NCBI RefSeq assembly: GCF_037975245.1
Contig: NC_092567.1
Location: 19,901,376 to 19,965,375 of the forward strand
Direction: 5' to 3'
Length of the DNA: 64,000 nt
Source: Apostichopus japonicus
Taxonomy: Eukaryota; Echinodermata; Holothuroidea; Aspidochirotida; Stichopodidae
This document shows positions 14,915 to 26,280 of this stretch, piece by piece. The notes under the pieces were generated by a model. That model was not told the origin of the DNA. It did not search any database and saw nothing but the letters and a program-made list of their open reading frames with translations. Numbering within the stretch: the stretch's first letter is position 1; the number at the start of each line of letters is the position of its first letter. Made by a program: the position numbers and the translations under genes.

Positions 14915-15507
14915 TATACCAGGAGCCACGCCTTTGAACAAGGTACTACCCATTGATTGGTATAAGGGTGGTGGATATTAACGACAGTACAGTACCGTAC
15001 AAGATAACATTATGTAAAAAACATATGGCCAATAAGTCATATTTCGTATGACCGATATTTGGAAGAACAACATACATTAAAGCCTATATTAAGGTAGCAA
15101 TGAATGCAATAAATGGCGCCAGAAGGTTACCATCAGCGTCATCTTTCTCATTTTCTTCCAAAAATCGAAACAAAAATGGCGGTCTATCGATGAGAATGAC
15201 ACAGGAAAATGATGTCAATACCATTAGTATTTCAAAAGCTCCGATATCCTCTTTAAAGAAAAATTCGGCCAAATAATCCAGTGAATGCTATAAAACTGAA
15301 GAGAATGCCATTTGCATCGGCAGCGACCTTTTCTTTTCTTTCTTTTTTTACGTAATGTTGGCAAAATATCACAGCTACAAAATTAATAGAAATTAACGGT
15401 ATGAAATTTGCTTTCTTCCAGGGAAGAAACTGAAATTTTGGTTTATAACATATGATTATTAAACTACAAAGCACGTGATAAGCAATAACACGAATGAATA
15501 TTAATTC
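14915..15507 (-). pseudogene. SLC35G1-like transporter pseudogene fragment
   Basis: Two overlapping frames match the intact genes at 21080 and 26281. They carry ELIFIR, ADANGILFSFIAFTGLFG and RIFL in one frame, then AEFFFKEDIGAFEI, VILIDRPPFLF and LLAPFIAFIATLI in another, so at least one frameshift is present. The DNA near 14930-15060 still matches the PCxW region of the genes. The 5' third is missing. A hAT-like element entered at 15508, and only about 13 homologous bases (including the duplicated ATTAATTC) continue beyond it. It is closest to the gene at 21080. Confidence 0.88.
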
Positions 15508-15861
15508 CAAGGGCGTAGGAACCGGGGGGGGGGCTGGGGGCGCCAGCCCCCCCCCCCAGTGAAAAATGTGGAGGGGCGGAAGTATCATTCCGCCCCCCCG
15601 CTTCGCAAGTCAGAAAACTCCTTTTTCATTTCCAAATGAGAAAAAAAATCTCATTTGGAGCACCAAATTGCATCTAAGGCCAGGTGAAAATACAAAATTA
15701 AGTTTACAAAATGGAGTGGGTGTTGAAGTGTGCTATATTGCACCAAATTGCATCTTAGGCCACCTGGAAATGCAAAAAAAATCCCCTCCCCTTAGACCCC
15801 TCCCCCAGGCCGGCCATCAATCTTCAGCCCCCCCACTCAAAAGTACCTTCCTACGCCACTG
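15508..15861. mobile_element. Non-autonomous hAT-like element with 8-bp target duplication
   Basis: The left end is CAAGGGCGTAGGAACC and the right end, reverse-complemented, is CAGTGGCGTAGGAAGG. The flanks are ATTAATTC at 15500-15507 and ATTAATTC at 15862-15869, a perfect 8-bp duplication typical of hAT. The homologous intact gene (near 21950) has only one ATTAATTC, so it serves as the empty site. The body is rich in C and G homopolymers and has no ORF of note. Confidence 0.85.
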
Positions 15862-15869
15862 ATTAATTC

Positions 15870-16353
15870 ACTAAATTCGATCATATACCTGTAACGCTTG
15901 ACACTGTAACGCATGTAACGACTGTAACACCTGTAACGCTTGGCAGTCATTGTGAACAAGAATAAAAACAAAGCACCAATACATACGCTGTTAGTAACCA
16001 TCTGTGAAGATACGGAGAACCTGAAATGGCTTAAAAAAGTATCCAGAAATTAACATATCCATCATCTGCTGGTGTGCAACAGCTTCAACAGCAAACATTT
16101 ACTCCATCTTTGTGTATATCATGTATGTATTGTAAATGTATTTTAGATACTCCTGCAAGCTTGCTGGTATAATAAAATATATAATAAAACAGTTGAATGT
16201 GAATGTGATGACCTTATTTGGATCTTGTAATTGCGTATGAAATGTAGCTGTGGTTACGTTTTATTTTTATTTTTATTATATTTTTTGCCTTGTTTTGTTC
16301 TCTGTACTCGGCAGGACATAATTTCCACTGCATTAAATGGACAATAACGTAGT

Positions 16354-16414
<61 letters not shown>

Positions 16415-17083
16415 ATTATCTGATATCGGACTGAGTGGCAGTTACAGGTAGTTTGTTTAAACTATACTGATAAGGCCACATAAAAAAATTACCAGTTTCT
16501 CGTCCTCGCGCACACGCTTTTTGGCTGCCGCATCTAATCTTTTTTTTTTTTTAAATGTTTTTAATTTTTTTCAATTTTTTTAATTTTTTGGGGGGATGTA
16601 TGATGGACCTCTATTCTTAGTTTCCTCGCCCACCATTTCCCAAAAAAATTCTGGCAGATTGCTTTTTTGTTTTTATATGAGGGGGAGGTACGTGAAGTTG
16701 ATGATTTATTTGAATCATGCTAAAGCTAGATAGGAGAAATCAACTGTTAAAGTAGCTCATGTGTAAACTCAACTCAAGAAAACTGTATTACAAAGCAAAA
16801 TGATTTCAATGAAAATGTGTTGATGAACAGTAAATATTTATATAATATTGAATGGCTTTGAGTGTGATACCAGAATATATTGCATGAGCTAGAAATATAT
16901 TGCACGAGTCGAAGACGAGTGCAATATTTTTATATCGAGTGCAATATATTCTTGTATCACACGAAAATAAGCCATTCGATATTATTATTATAATTTTTAT
17001 CAGACTGACTTGGTAAAAATAAATTAAATACGACCGGTTTGACCTGTGTAAAGCCGATCAGTGAAATGTACTCACGCTCACAC
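15870..17083. other. Intergenic with small repeats
   Basis: A short SINE tail fragment (GTATTTTAGATACTCCTGCAAGC-like) lies near 16130-16165 and an (AT)n run at 16356-16412. A palindromic element lies at about 16840-17000, in which GTGTGATACCAGAATATATT is mirrored by AATATATTCTTGTATCACAC with ATTGAATGGCTT/AAGCCATTCGAT outside it. No gene is seen. Confidence 0.7.
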
Positions 17084-17125
17084 CATCTGCGCATACAATA
17101 AACTTTGATATTGTATGCGCAGATG
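17084..17125. repeat. Perfect 17-bp hairpin
   Basis: CATCTGCGCATACAATA, an 8-base loop, then TATTGTATGCGCAGATG. Flanking CTCAC/GTGAG bases extend the stem imperfectly. It has no T-run and no coding context; it is probably a palindromic MITE tip. Confidence 0.85.
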
Positions 17126-17721
17126 ATGCGAGTGAGAAACTATGCAATACACAAATTTATTTGTATCAGTGTGGCCTTGGGAACACTTGTTGGATTTTTT
17201 TTGGCTGGAATTAATTTTATCAAAATATTCCCAAGATCACTCTGATATTTTATAAATCTAGAAAACACATTGTTTCTTGCTTTAGCTGTGTATACCTGAA
17301 AGAAAGAAGAGAGAAAACATATCCTTGTGTTTATTAAAATATAAAGTATGCAAAATTTCTTGTTTATTTGTTTCTAACTTATTAAATAAGTACACACTGT
17401 TCTAGGTTAAAAGTATGTATTAGGAGAGTGGCCTTTCGGAAGAAAAAAAACATCTGCTATGTCGGAAGAAAGTTATTCAAATTTTAGACGCTTGGACGCC
17501 ATTTTGGGAAAGGCCATCCGCCATCTTGGATCGGCCATTTTGAAAAAAAAAATGCCCTCACGCTCCTTTTTTTTGAAAAGTTAGCACGAGAAACTAGTTT
17601 TTTTTATTTGGCCTAATAGTGTGATCATATGCTACGAATTGTCCCCTACGTACGTTGAAGGATTAGTTCAGGTGTCATACATGTGTATCTCATATGAAAG
17701 AATACAATAAAAAAAAAAAAC

Positions 17722-18168
17722 AATGATGAAGAAACTGTTCAAATATCTTATTCCGTTATGGAGATATTTAAGTTTAACGTTCTATCTGATTGTGTAGAAA
17801 CTGCTGAAATCAGACTAGCTGTGATGTCACATCTTCACATTTCTGAAAAGACTTTGTTATTTTATTAAAATGTTTTGTGAGATTTTATGTCTTACAACCA
17901 AAAGATATGTCATGTGGATCTCATATTTGTCAAGGGAAGTATCAGAGATTTAACATCTGAAGAATTTTTGATTATTTTTTTTTTTAATTTGTGAAAAAAT
18001 GTAATTAATTTTTATTGAAATATATTCACATATGTTAAGAAAGTGAGGATGTGACATCACACCCTCACAGTTAGTCTTTCTACACCAGTCATTTTCAAAG
18101 AAATTTTTATATCTTTAAAGCGTGATATCTCCTACACAGAGCATGCTATCATGGTAGTTTCTTCACTG
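17722..18168. repeat. Element with long inverted repeats around TGATGTCACATC
   Basis: The left arm (17722-17850) holds ATGAAGAAACTG, TGTAGAAA, a GACTAGCTGTG segment and TGATGTCACATCTTCAC. The right arm (about 18035-18168) contains the reverse complement of each in order, with point changes. The total is about 450 bp with an AT-rich centre. The transposon family is unknown. Confidence 0.7.
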
Positions 18169-19833
18169 TTCTGTTTGCCTTTTTGAGCTCTTCCATACAA
18201 GATAGACAAGTCAGACACCTGAACCAATCCTTTAACAACATAATCACACATCCAAACACGGATGCATCATTCATAACCTTAATGTACGTGGTATACAATA
18301 TACTATAGGATATGACACTATAGGAGCAAAATATATGTACACGTACACATTGGTTTGGTCTGCATGTGCTATCAACTTTTCTTAGCAATTTCACAACACA
18401 AAAACACATTAAACTGGGAGGTCTAGCTCTGAAATTTCTTTTGAAAATTGTCTTTAGCACATTTAGGGTGGGGGGGGGGGACTTGAACCCACTAACCCCA
18501 TCCCGGCTTCTAGGCCCTGATACACCATTCCAATTACCACGTCGGTGCCGTGCAAAGAAAGTCGGTACATTATATTTATCTTATAGGCAGAAGGCACCGG
18601 TGTTATGAAGCCTCAATTCCAATGCGATATGCCACTGGATCCTAATGTATTGATTATGAAATACAGGCTAATCCGACAACAGTGTTCGTGAAACGGTGGG
18701 CCATCCGGAAGGATAGAACGATGTTCTCCATTTATCAAAAGGTGGATATACTTCTTTGATATAATTTACGAGAACCATACCGGTTCTCAGTTACACCATG
18801 GAGTTTATAGCTCCATGGTTACACCATGGAGGTAAACTCCATGGTTACACTCATATCAGCTGATCACTGACGCACACGCTTCATTAGGCTGTACCATATG
18901 CATGCCGTATGTTACGATGAAACTCAACTTGACAACAAGGAAACCCGTAACAAAGAATCTCCGGGTCTGCGAACGTTCAATGTACAGATTGGCGTAAGTT
19001 ACTATTATATAACATATAATTAGGTGTTGTATAATATTAACTATAGCATATGTATAGCCAGTCAAGCAGGAATACCTGCCTGTCTAGTCTGTGCGTGAGC
19101 GTGTGTATAAATATCTTTAAACAATGGCTTTCGGGCCACGCGTATACAGCGTGGCGTTCACGAAATTCCAAAAGCCAAAAGGTCAAAGCGCAATATAAAT
19201 GATTGTAAACCTTTCGAGTACGTGGATGTCCCTTATAGAACTGTATAGCAATGACATCGCATGTTATCTTGACTCCGACCAATGCCCCCGATTAAGTCGT
19301 TATCGCTTCTCGACTTTGTTTGTGTTTATCGTATCTGTTCTAGTTTCCAATGAACTCGGGATACATATTTGGCGATGATGACACAGTCAAATGTCAGTTT
19401 CGTTTCCAAGGGGTTGAGAGTGGATCAGTTAATTTGTTTTGTTTTTGTACCCCGGGTTCTCTCTTGGCTGTGTTCATCGTCCAGTGTGTATATATCACAT
19501 GTGCCTTGGATTTGTGTCATTTATAGTCTCGTTTATAGTTTCTTTTCCAACGAAAACATGCCGTATCAAAAAAAGAAAAGAAAAAAAAGGTACCCCTCTT
19601 CTAAGTTCTGAACATCAGTGCAGCGGGGCCCCTTTGGTCGGGGGCCCCTGGGTTTGCCCCGTCCGAGCCCATAGGCGTTACGCCGCTGGCACCAACCGCT
19701 AAAATAAAAACCGGTATATCGCTAAATAAAGGCCGCGCTCCAGGTGAGCTATAAACTCAAGCTGACGATCGAAAGTGATACGAACTCATTTTACTCAATG
19801 CCATATCTATAGAACGATGAAAGAAACCCTAAA
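18169..19833. other. Intergenic, no supported gene
   Basis: A short CCATGGA-type tandem duplication lies near 18797-18845. The rest is unremarkable AT-rich sequence, and no exon with homology was recognised. Confidence 0.6.
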
Positions 19834-20114
19834 TATGTATGTATGTATCATATATTTTAGATCCTCCTGCAAGCAGGAACTCGCGAAGAAGCCATCATGG
19901 GCTTATCAAAGCCGCAAGCTGACCGGAGACAGTCTCTTAGATTCATTTTTAACGTCCATGATTATGAGTTGTCAATTGTCAACAACTCTGTAACTGGACG
20001 ACATACATTCATCTTGGTGTGACTCGAACTCGGGACCATATGATTGAAAGGCACCGGCGTTAACCATTGAGCTAACACTGAGCTAACATTGAGCTAACAC
20101 TGAGCTAACACTCC
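19834..20114 (-). mobile_element. tRNA-headed SINE with expanded A-box segment
   Basis: The minus-strand head reads GGAGTGTTAGCTCAGTG, then GGTTAACGCCGGTGCCTTTC and GGTCCCGAGTTCGAGTCA (A and B boxes), followed by a tRNA-unrelated body and tail GCAGGAGGATCTAAAATA. In this copy the TGTTAGCTCA segment is repeated four times in tandem. Relatives lie at 27825, 43548/50686 and 55910. Confidence 0.88.
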
Positions 20115-20926
20115 TCAACATACGGCATCTTAATTCATCTGCTATAGAATATTTTAAGAAAGTATAGGACAACAACATTGATAAAAGAGTTGGAAGTCAC
20201 AGTCATGGTCAATCCGACTGAGGATACATAAACAATCATTTACCTAAATACCCTGTTGAAAAAACCCTACATATTTAACCCACATATATAACCGTTGTAA
20301 TACGTTATATAACACTGCGCACGTGTTATATCACTGTATATAACACTGCTAACGTGTTGTATGACTATATATAACACTGCTCACTTGTTGTATTAATATA
20401 ACACTACTCACGTGTCCACAGACCACAGGCCCGTTGCCAGGAATAAGCTCGTGGTTGGGTGGGAGAAGGGCACCATATTTCTTTACATAAAATCACAACA
20501 CTGTGACGTCATACCAGACTATTTGTGTATTCATAATTGACTTTCTTCCATTAAATGTAAAGTCGTCACATCAATATTATACAAAATGTGGGCAACATTT
20601 CAGGATATTTTACTACGCATATCCATTGGTGAAAATCGAATTTAATTAAAGTGATTTCAATAATACGTCTAAATAACATTCGAAAGAGTTCTAAATAAAA
20701 TGTTTGCCAAAAACATGAAATCCGACGTTTAGACTTAACCTGCATTAAGTGAAAAGCAAATTGCAATTAGAATTCAATTTCCTCATCACCCCAAGAAAAC
20801 CATTGTTCACATGAGTGAAAACTTATCATCTAATCAAAATGGTTGAGAAAGATAGATCATTTATTATTGAAAAAAAACAATATGTCAGGGAAAACATCCT
20901 TACTTTTGTTCAATAATGGACTACAT

Positions 20927-21054
20927 GGATGATGATGATGATGGTGATGATGGTGATGACGATGACGATGACGACGACGGCGACGACGACGACAATGACG
21001 ACGACGATGACGAAGACAACGATGACGACGACTATGACGATGACGATGATGATG
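20927..21054. repeat. GAT/GAC trinucleotide repeat
   Basis: An interrupted GATGATGAC/GACGACGAT tract lies just past the stop codon of the SLC35G gene on the minus strand, so it would be in that gene's 3' UTR. An AATAAA (minus strand, 20860-20865) lies beyond it. Confidence 0.92.
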
Positions 21055-21079
21055 ATAAAACGCGCAATAAATCGTGATA

Positions 21080-22162
21080 TCAGTCGATCTCTACCTGTAA
21101 ATCGAAGGTTTCTTGCTCATCGAGTTCTCCTATAGTTTGGCGTTCATTCGTTTTTCTAGAGATAATTATCTTTCTAATTAATATCATAATGGATGAAGCA
21201 AGTATGAGAATCACTCCTACTATACTAGTCCAAAACGGGACATACGAAAAAAAAATCACGGTCATAACAAACACAATGAATATTTCGTTTAAAGATACAA
21301 GGGAAACATAAAGAGCGTTTTCAATACCTAATGCATAAACAAGTGCCATATACCCGGAACAACCACATACTGCAGACGCTAATGCTAGGAAACCCACCCA
21401 AGAACAAGGTACTACCCATTGCTTTGAAACGCTCGTGGAAATTGAGGACACCATCATACAAACCAACATTGTGTAAAAACATATCGACATGACGTCATAT
21501 TTGTTATTACCCATTTTTCGGAGTAAAACATACATAAAGGCCTCTATTAAGGCAGCAATGAACATAATAAATGGCGCCAGAAGGTTACCATTAGCTTCAT
21601 CTTTCTCATTTCCGTCCAAAAATCGAAACAAAAATGTCGGTCTAGCGATGAGAATGACACCCGTAAATGATGCCAATACCATAAATATTTCAAAAGCTCC
21701 GAAATCCTCTTTAAGAAAAATTCGGCCAAATAATCCAGTGAATGCTATAAAACTGAAAAGAATGCCAGTCGCATCAGAAGCGGGCATATTTTGGTAGGCG
21801 TAACTTTCGCAAAATACAGTAGATATGAACAGTATAGAATTCACCATATAAAACTTGGCTTCTTCTAGAGAAGAAATTGACATTTTGGTGCCTTTATAAC
21901 ACATGATTATGAAACTAACAACACATGTAAAGAATGCACGAATGAATATTAATTCGCTAACACCGATAACACCGGATAGACTTGAGATAGCAATTGTCTT
22001 ACAAGAGTAAAATAAGGCACCGAACAACGTTGCTATAAACCCCCTGTAACGGTACAGTGCGGAATCAGAAATAGTTACAGAAAATTTTAAAAGTTTCGGA
22101 ATATCATTTCCTTCCGGACTTTTATTAACTTCTACGGCGATATTTTGTTCCATATTTGTCAA
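21080..22162 (-). CDS. SLC35G1-like membrane transporter (EamA/DMT family), 360 aa
   Basis: This is a single-exon gene with a complete frame. The protein has a polar N-terminus of about 38 residues, then roughly ten hydrophobic helices in two EamA-type halves. Landmarks are SVSELIF-type ELIFIRAFF in helix 2, NMPASDATGI, GLFGRIFLKEDFGAFEI, VILIARPTFLF and MGNNKYDVMSICFYTM at the start of the second half, and ENALYVSLVSLNE, VIFFSYVPFWTS. The RP(P/T)FLF signature and length fit SLC35G1. Family members are proposed transporters of small solutes, and the substrate is unknown. The start could also be Met4. It is a close paralogue of the gene at 26281, same strand, about 4 kb away. The lack of introns suggests retrocopy origin or ancestral intronless structure. 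Confidence 0.9.
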   Translation of the reverse strand: MTNMEQNIAVEVNKSPEGNDIPKLLKFSVTISDSALYRYRGFIATLFGALFYSCKTIAISSLSGVIGVSELIFIRAFFTCVVSFIIMCYKGTKMSISSLEEAKFYMVNSILFISTVFCESYAYQNMPASDATGILFSFIAFTGLFGRIFLKEDFGAFEIFMVLASFTGVILIARPTFLFRFLDGNEKDEANGNLLAPFIMFIAALIEAFMYVLLRKMGNNKYDVMSICFYTMLVCMMVSSISTSVSKQWVVPCSWVGFLALASAVCGCSGYMALVYALGIENALYVSLVSLNEIFIVFVMTVIFFSYVPFWTSIVGVILILASSIMILIRKIIISRKTNERQTIGELDEQETFDLQVEID

Positions 22163-24367
22163 TTAGCGGTAATATATTAGTCGAAAAATAAGTATTGCTT
22201 TGTTTTTATGCTGCAAATTTAAGAAAAAAAAGTGTGAACAATTTTACTGCATTACCCGGTATAATTTCAGATATTATATAATAAATGATTATATGATTAT
22301 ATGATCATGTGAATGAACTAGATTTAATATTCCGTCACTATGTGTCGTACTGTATATTTCTGTCTGTCCGTTTAGTTTTGCAAGTTAAATAACAATAACA
22401 TCATTACTGGATTATATATGCACTCTGCAGGTAATACTGATAAGTTCAACGTTCAATTTAAAACTGAATCTTTCATTGGGTCAGACTTTGTTATACTTTC
22501 ATACTGAACAGTTATAAAGTGTTCTTTGTAGTTTTGATGGTCCGAAATGAATGTTGTACCTTTGCACCCACACGAAACAAAATGGATGCGTCTCATACGA
22601 TTCCTTGTTCTGCTCCAATATGAGAAACCAGACAATGTTCCAATCTATACTTGGGGACGTTCAGGCCTTGTCACGGTTGTATGAAAACGATGAAAATTGA
22701 TTTCCCGGGCCTTTGAAATGGAACAGAAGAAAAGTGAGGAAATTCAATTTCCAGATATATAGATTGATTGGACCTGCAGGGATTGGAATTAATTTCTAAA
22801 CATTATAGAAATCAAGACATAATGTCATACACTTAGACATAGAGTAGCGACATATTGTGTAAATATCGCTGTTTAAAAAATTAATCAGTATTACATCTAT
22901 AATGTAACATGCTAAACATTTGATGGACGTTTTTCTGCTGGAGATTCTGATGCGCTCCAAAAATTACACCCAGAATATTTCAAGTAGACAATTAAATATC
23001 TACATAGGCTATGAGAGGAACAAATGCTCTTGAGAAAGCACTAAAAGCAATGTTGAAGTTTGAACATAAGGCATTCCTCTTTTACCGGTATAATTAGCGG
23101 CGATATTTTATATGCATGGTGACATTTAACATGCAACCTATATAACGAGTTCATTAAGACCCATGAAGATTTATCTGTGTATTAACTCACCATATAGGCA
23201 ACGTGTGGCGGTTTTTTTCGTGATGTCAAGCTGAAGCTGAATGAGTGTCTTATATAGGTTAGAGTGTCTTCGCCACAATCATTAGTTTCCAGGTTCCTCA
23301 CAAGGAACAAGATTCTCTTGATCTACCGTATTCAAAAATCGACGGTTTGCAGTGTTGTTGAGCGGAGTCTTATTTTGGTATTTCCGGTTTGCGGTTTGGT
23401 TCTGTTCTGTGAATGGTTAAAAATCTACTTCATTCACCATATAGCTGCACTGCAGTGGTGATGAATTGGATGCCTTCAACGGGCCCTTCAGTATTTAAGA
23501 AATGTATCCAGATGCTGAGGTAACCTCACGTCCGTCGGATGGTGGGGGGGGGGAGGGGACGTTAGATGTTCGTCACGTGAGCGACTATTACACGCCTGGC
23601 GCGTACGAGAAGGCTTTGTGTATAGGCCTTTACCAAGATGTTCATTCCACGATCATCACATGAAGAAGGTTTCAAGTGAGCTTCGGTTGGCTTCCTAACG
23701 CTTTTGGGAACTATATACTACACTCTCAACGTATGTAGCGTATGTTATATTAAAGCGTCCAAGCAGATCACTGGATTAAATGGTGTTAGGCCTGATGGTT
23801 TTAGCCTTGGAGATAGCCACGGTTTTATGTCCAGTGTACACTGTGTATTTGATTAACTGAACTCTAAAAGATATACAGATAGCCTAGATATGAATAATTG
23901 GATGACACTGTGTGCATTAAGATGTGGTTTACCCTATATATGAACTGTGTATCTTTAACTTATAAGTGCCTGTCTAGTGTGTTTACGAGACTCAAACAGT
24001 CAAAGGCCACAGATAAGTATTTATTTGACTAGCCATTGTTCTTTTTTTTTTATTTGAACTAGATATTAGGAACACGACAAAACATGGGTTAGCCGTTGCA
24101 CACTGCACGTCTGTGCACACAAAATTGAATTCAGTACACTATATACTTGTCCCAAAGAGTAAAATTGTCACTCTATTACAGCGTCCAATATGATATTCTT
24201 TCCTTTTTCTCAAATCGGTTCATATGGATAGGGCTAAAATATTCTCCTGTGCACTGAGAAAATTATCATAAAGTCGTGTAAATTCCACTGCTTTCTACAA
24301 GTAAAATCCTACAAATGTAGCTCCAATTATGGAGTAGGCCTATATGTCCTCTGAGTCTGGCCAACAT
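22163..24367. other. Intergenic, no supported gene
   Basis: This contains the upstream region of the SLC35G gene at 21080. It is AT-rich with no recognisable exon or large repeat; a G-run lies at 23544-23555. Confidence 0.6.
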
Positions 24368-24511
24368 TTAAAGGGTGTGGAGACTCGCGAAGAAAGAAAC
24401 GTCTCGACTGTGGTGTAACAGAAGTGTTAAACACCACCATCGATCCCAGAAAATAAACACAGCTTGCTACTGTCGGTAATTAGACACGAGTCTACAGTCA
24501 ATACATACAGC

Positions 24512-24696
24512 TTATGGCGGGCCATCAGTCTCAAATCGTGGGGAATCGACTTATACCGATTTATATCCACATATACCAATTTCCTTCGACTTATACCAGT
24601 TTCCAGCAGCTTAAATTGACTTCTATCGATTTAAATCGACACATATAAGTTTAATTCTACATATCATCGATTTAAATCGACATATACCAGCCATAA
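24512..24696. mobile_element. Small element TTATGGC...GCCATAA nested in the TTAA MITE
   Basis: A 185-bp block absent from copy 1 of the host MITE. It starts TTATGGC and ends GCCATAA, flanked by CAGC on both sides (4 bp; 5 bp if the terminal A is counted). Inside are repeated CGACTTATACC and TCGATTTAAATCGA palindromes. Confidence 0.75.
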
Positions 24697-24757
24697 CAGC
24701 TGCGGTCAATACCCACAACACAGTTTACATAGCAGCGTTGACCTCTCACGTCTAGAT

Positions 24758-24942
24758 AAAAGTGTAAAAGTAAGTTGGCCTGACCGTTCGATCCTAGCAG
24801 AATCTTCTTCAAAGGCTAAATGACAAGACAAAAGAAGGGACAGAGCACGCACTTAATACAGACAGATTAATGAGCACAAAGAGATAAACTAAGGAAGAAA
24901 CCAACAGGCCGGGAAGAGGAAAGGTAGGAGATAAACAGTGGA
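24758..24942. mobile_element. Second nested insertion, flanked by GTCTAGAT
   Basis: A 185-bp block flanked by GTCTAGAT at 24750-24757 and 24943-24950. It includes AGTTGGCCTGACC and CGATCCTAGCAGAATCTTCT, a motif I associate with a widespread marine-invertebrate repeat (memory only). It has no clear inverted ends, so a SINE-like or truncated origin is possible. Confidence 0.7.
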
Positions 24943-25088
24943 GTCTAGATCAAAGATAACAAGGTATCACGTTTCATTACTGTCTGCATTTTGTATAGCG
25001 ACAAGAAGAAAACGTCATTTGCAAGCAACGGAATGTTAATTTTTCAGGGCGCGGCACTCTGTTTGGGGCGAGTCTTCAATGCCTTTAA

Positions 25089-26280
25089 GTAAAAAATAAA
25101 ACACTCTTTGATGCTAGTGAATTCACTCTATGCAGAAGAATGATCATCGTGGGCACTCTCAAAAACATAACTTCTCAAATTAGGAAAGAATTCTACTGCT
25201 TTTCCTTAGAGTAAAATCCTACAAAAAAAAGAAGAAGAAGAAGCTTACTATACAAGCTTAGCTACAAATACATAGGCTATATAGGGCGCGAAATATCCTC
25301 TGGTTTAGATCTACGTATGAAGTTATTAGTTAATTATAGATTATACAATCCTGCCATCTGGTGGCAGTATCTCTGTTAGGAAGCGGGGTTTTAAATGGTG
25401 AACAAAGTAGAGGAGGAGGAGGAGGAGGAGGAGGAGAGAGAGAGAGAGAAAGAGAAATAGAAAGGTGGAGAGAGATGTTCACCTTTGGTGTAAAGTAGTT
25501 TTATTTCATTCATTCATTTATTTCCAACAGATACAACAACAAAAATTTAGTAGACAAAGCCAAATAAAATATTTACATGCTATAAACTGTTATGTTTACG
25601 TCTGCATATGTTACATGGAATAGGGGGGAAGAGAAAAGTGTCATATTAATTAAGTCGTTTTCCCCTATAAGTCCGTCTCAAGATTGTATCTGGATAGAAC
25701 TGCACACATAAAGAAAAGTACTTTCGACCCCCCCCATACACCACCCCTTCCCTCTCACCACACCCCTTCGACGTGCAACCACCCTCGTCACCAAATAGTA
25801 TGTATTTTCTGCACTTCTTGGTTGGTATTTGTTAAGGTTTCCTGTCATTTTAAACATTTATAATCGTCAAGGCAAAAGAAATGAAAAGTACTTCCGACCC
25901 CCCCATACACCACCCCTTCCCTCTCACCCCACCCCTTTGACGTGCAACCACCCTCGTCACCAAATAGTATGTATATTCTGCACTTCTTGGTTTGTATATG
26001 TTAGGGTTTCCTGTCACTTTAAACATTTATAATCGTCAACCGAAGATATAATCTAAGATATAATCGTCAACTGAAGAATAAGAGCAACCGAAGATAGAAT
26101 CATAGAACTCTGATTCTTCTTCTGTCTTTGAAAATGTTCGAAAATGTTAGAAATGCTAGATATGTTTGGAAGGCGGCTCCTCCTCCGGACCCTCACCCGG
26201 ACTCTGTCCACAACAGGGTGGACCTAGAAAAGAAAGTGGATTTATTAATTTTGTATCTGTATATGAGATAACTTTTTCGG
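25089..26280. repeat. Simple and tandem repeats, no gene
   Basis: A GGA/GA microsatellite occupies about 25410-25450. A segment starting GAAAAGTACTTTCGACCC at 25713 is repeated in tandem at about 25882 (period about 170 bp) and runs to about 26040. No gene is supported. The 3' end of the SLC35G gene at 26281 lies here, with a minus-strand AATAAA at 26241-26246. Confidence 0.75.

Larger units (their letters stand above)
24368..25088 (+). mobile_element. TTAA MITE, copy 2, carrying two nested insertions
   Basis: The ends TTAAAGGGTGTGGAGACTCG and CGAGTCTTCAATGCCTTTAA match copy 1, but the element is twice as long. Aligning it to copy 1 shows two extra blocks, 24512-24696 and 24758-24942, each with its own duplicated flank. 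TTAA flanks both ends. Confidence 0.85.

Noticed and set aside
20929-21135. Met/Thr-rich plus-strand frame
   Set aside because: Translation of the GAT/GAC microsatellite overlapping the SLC35G 3' end.
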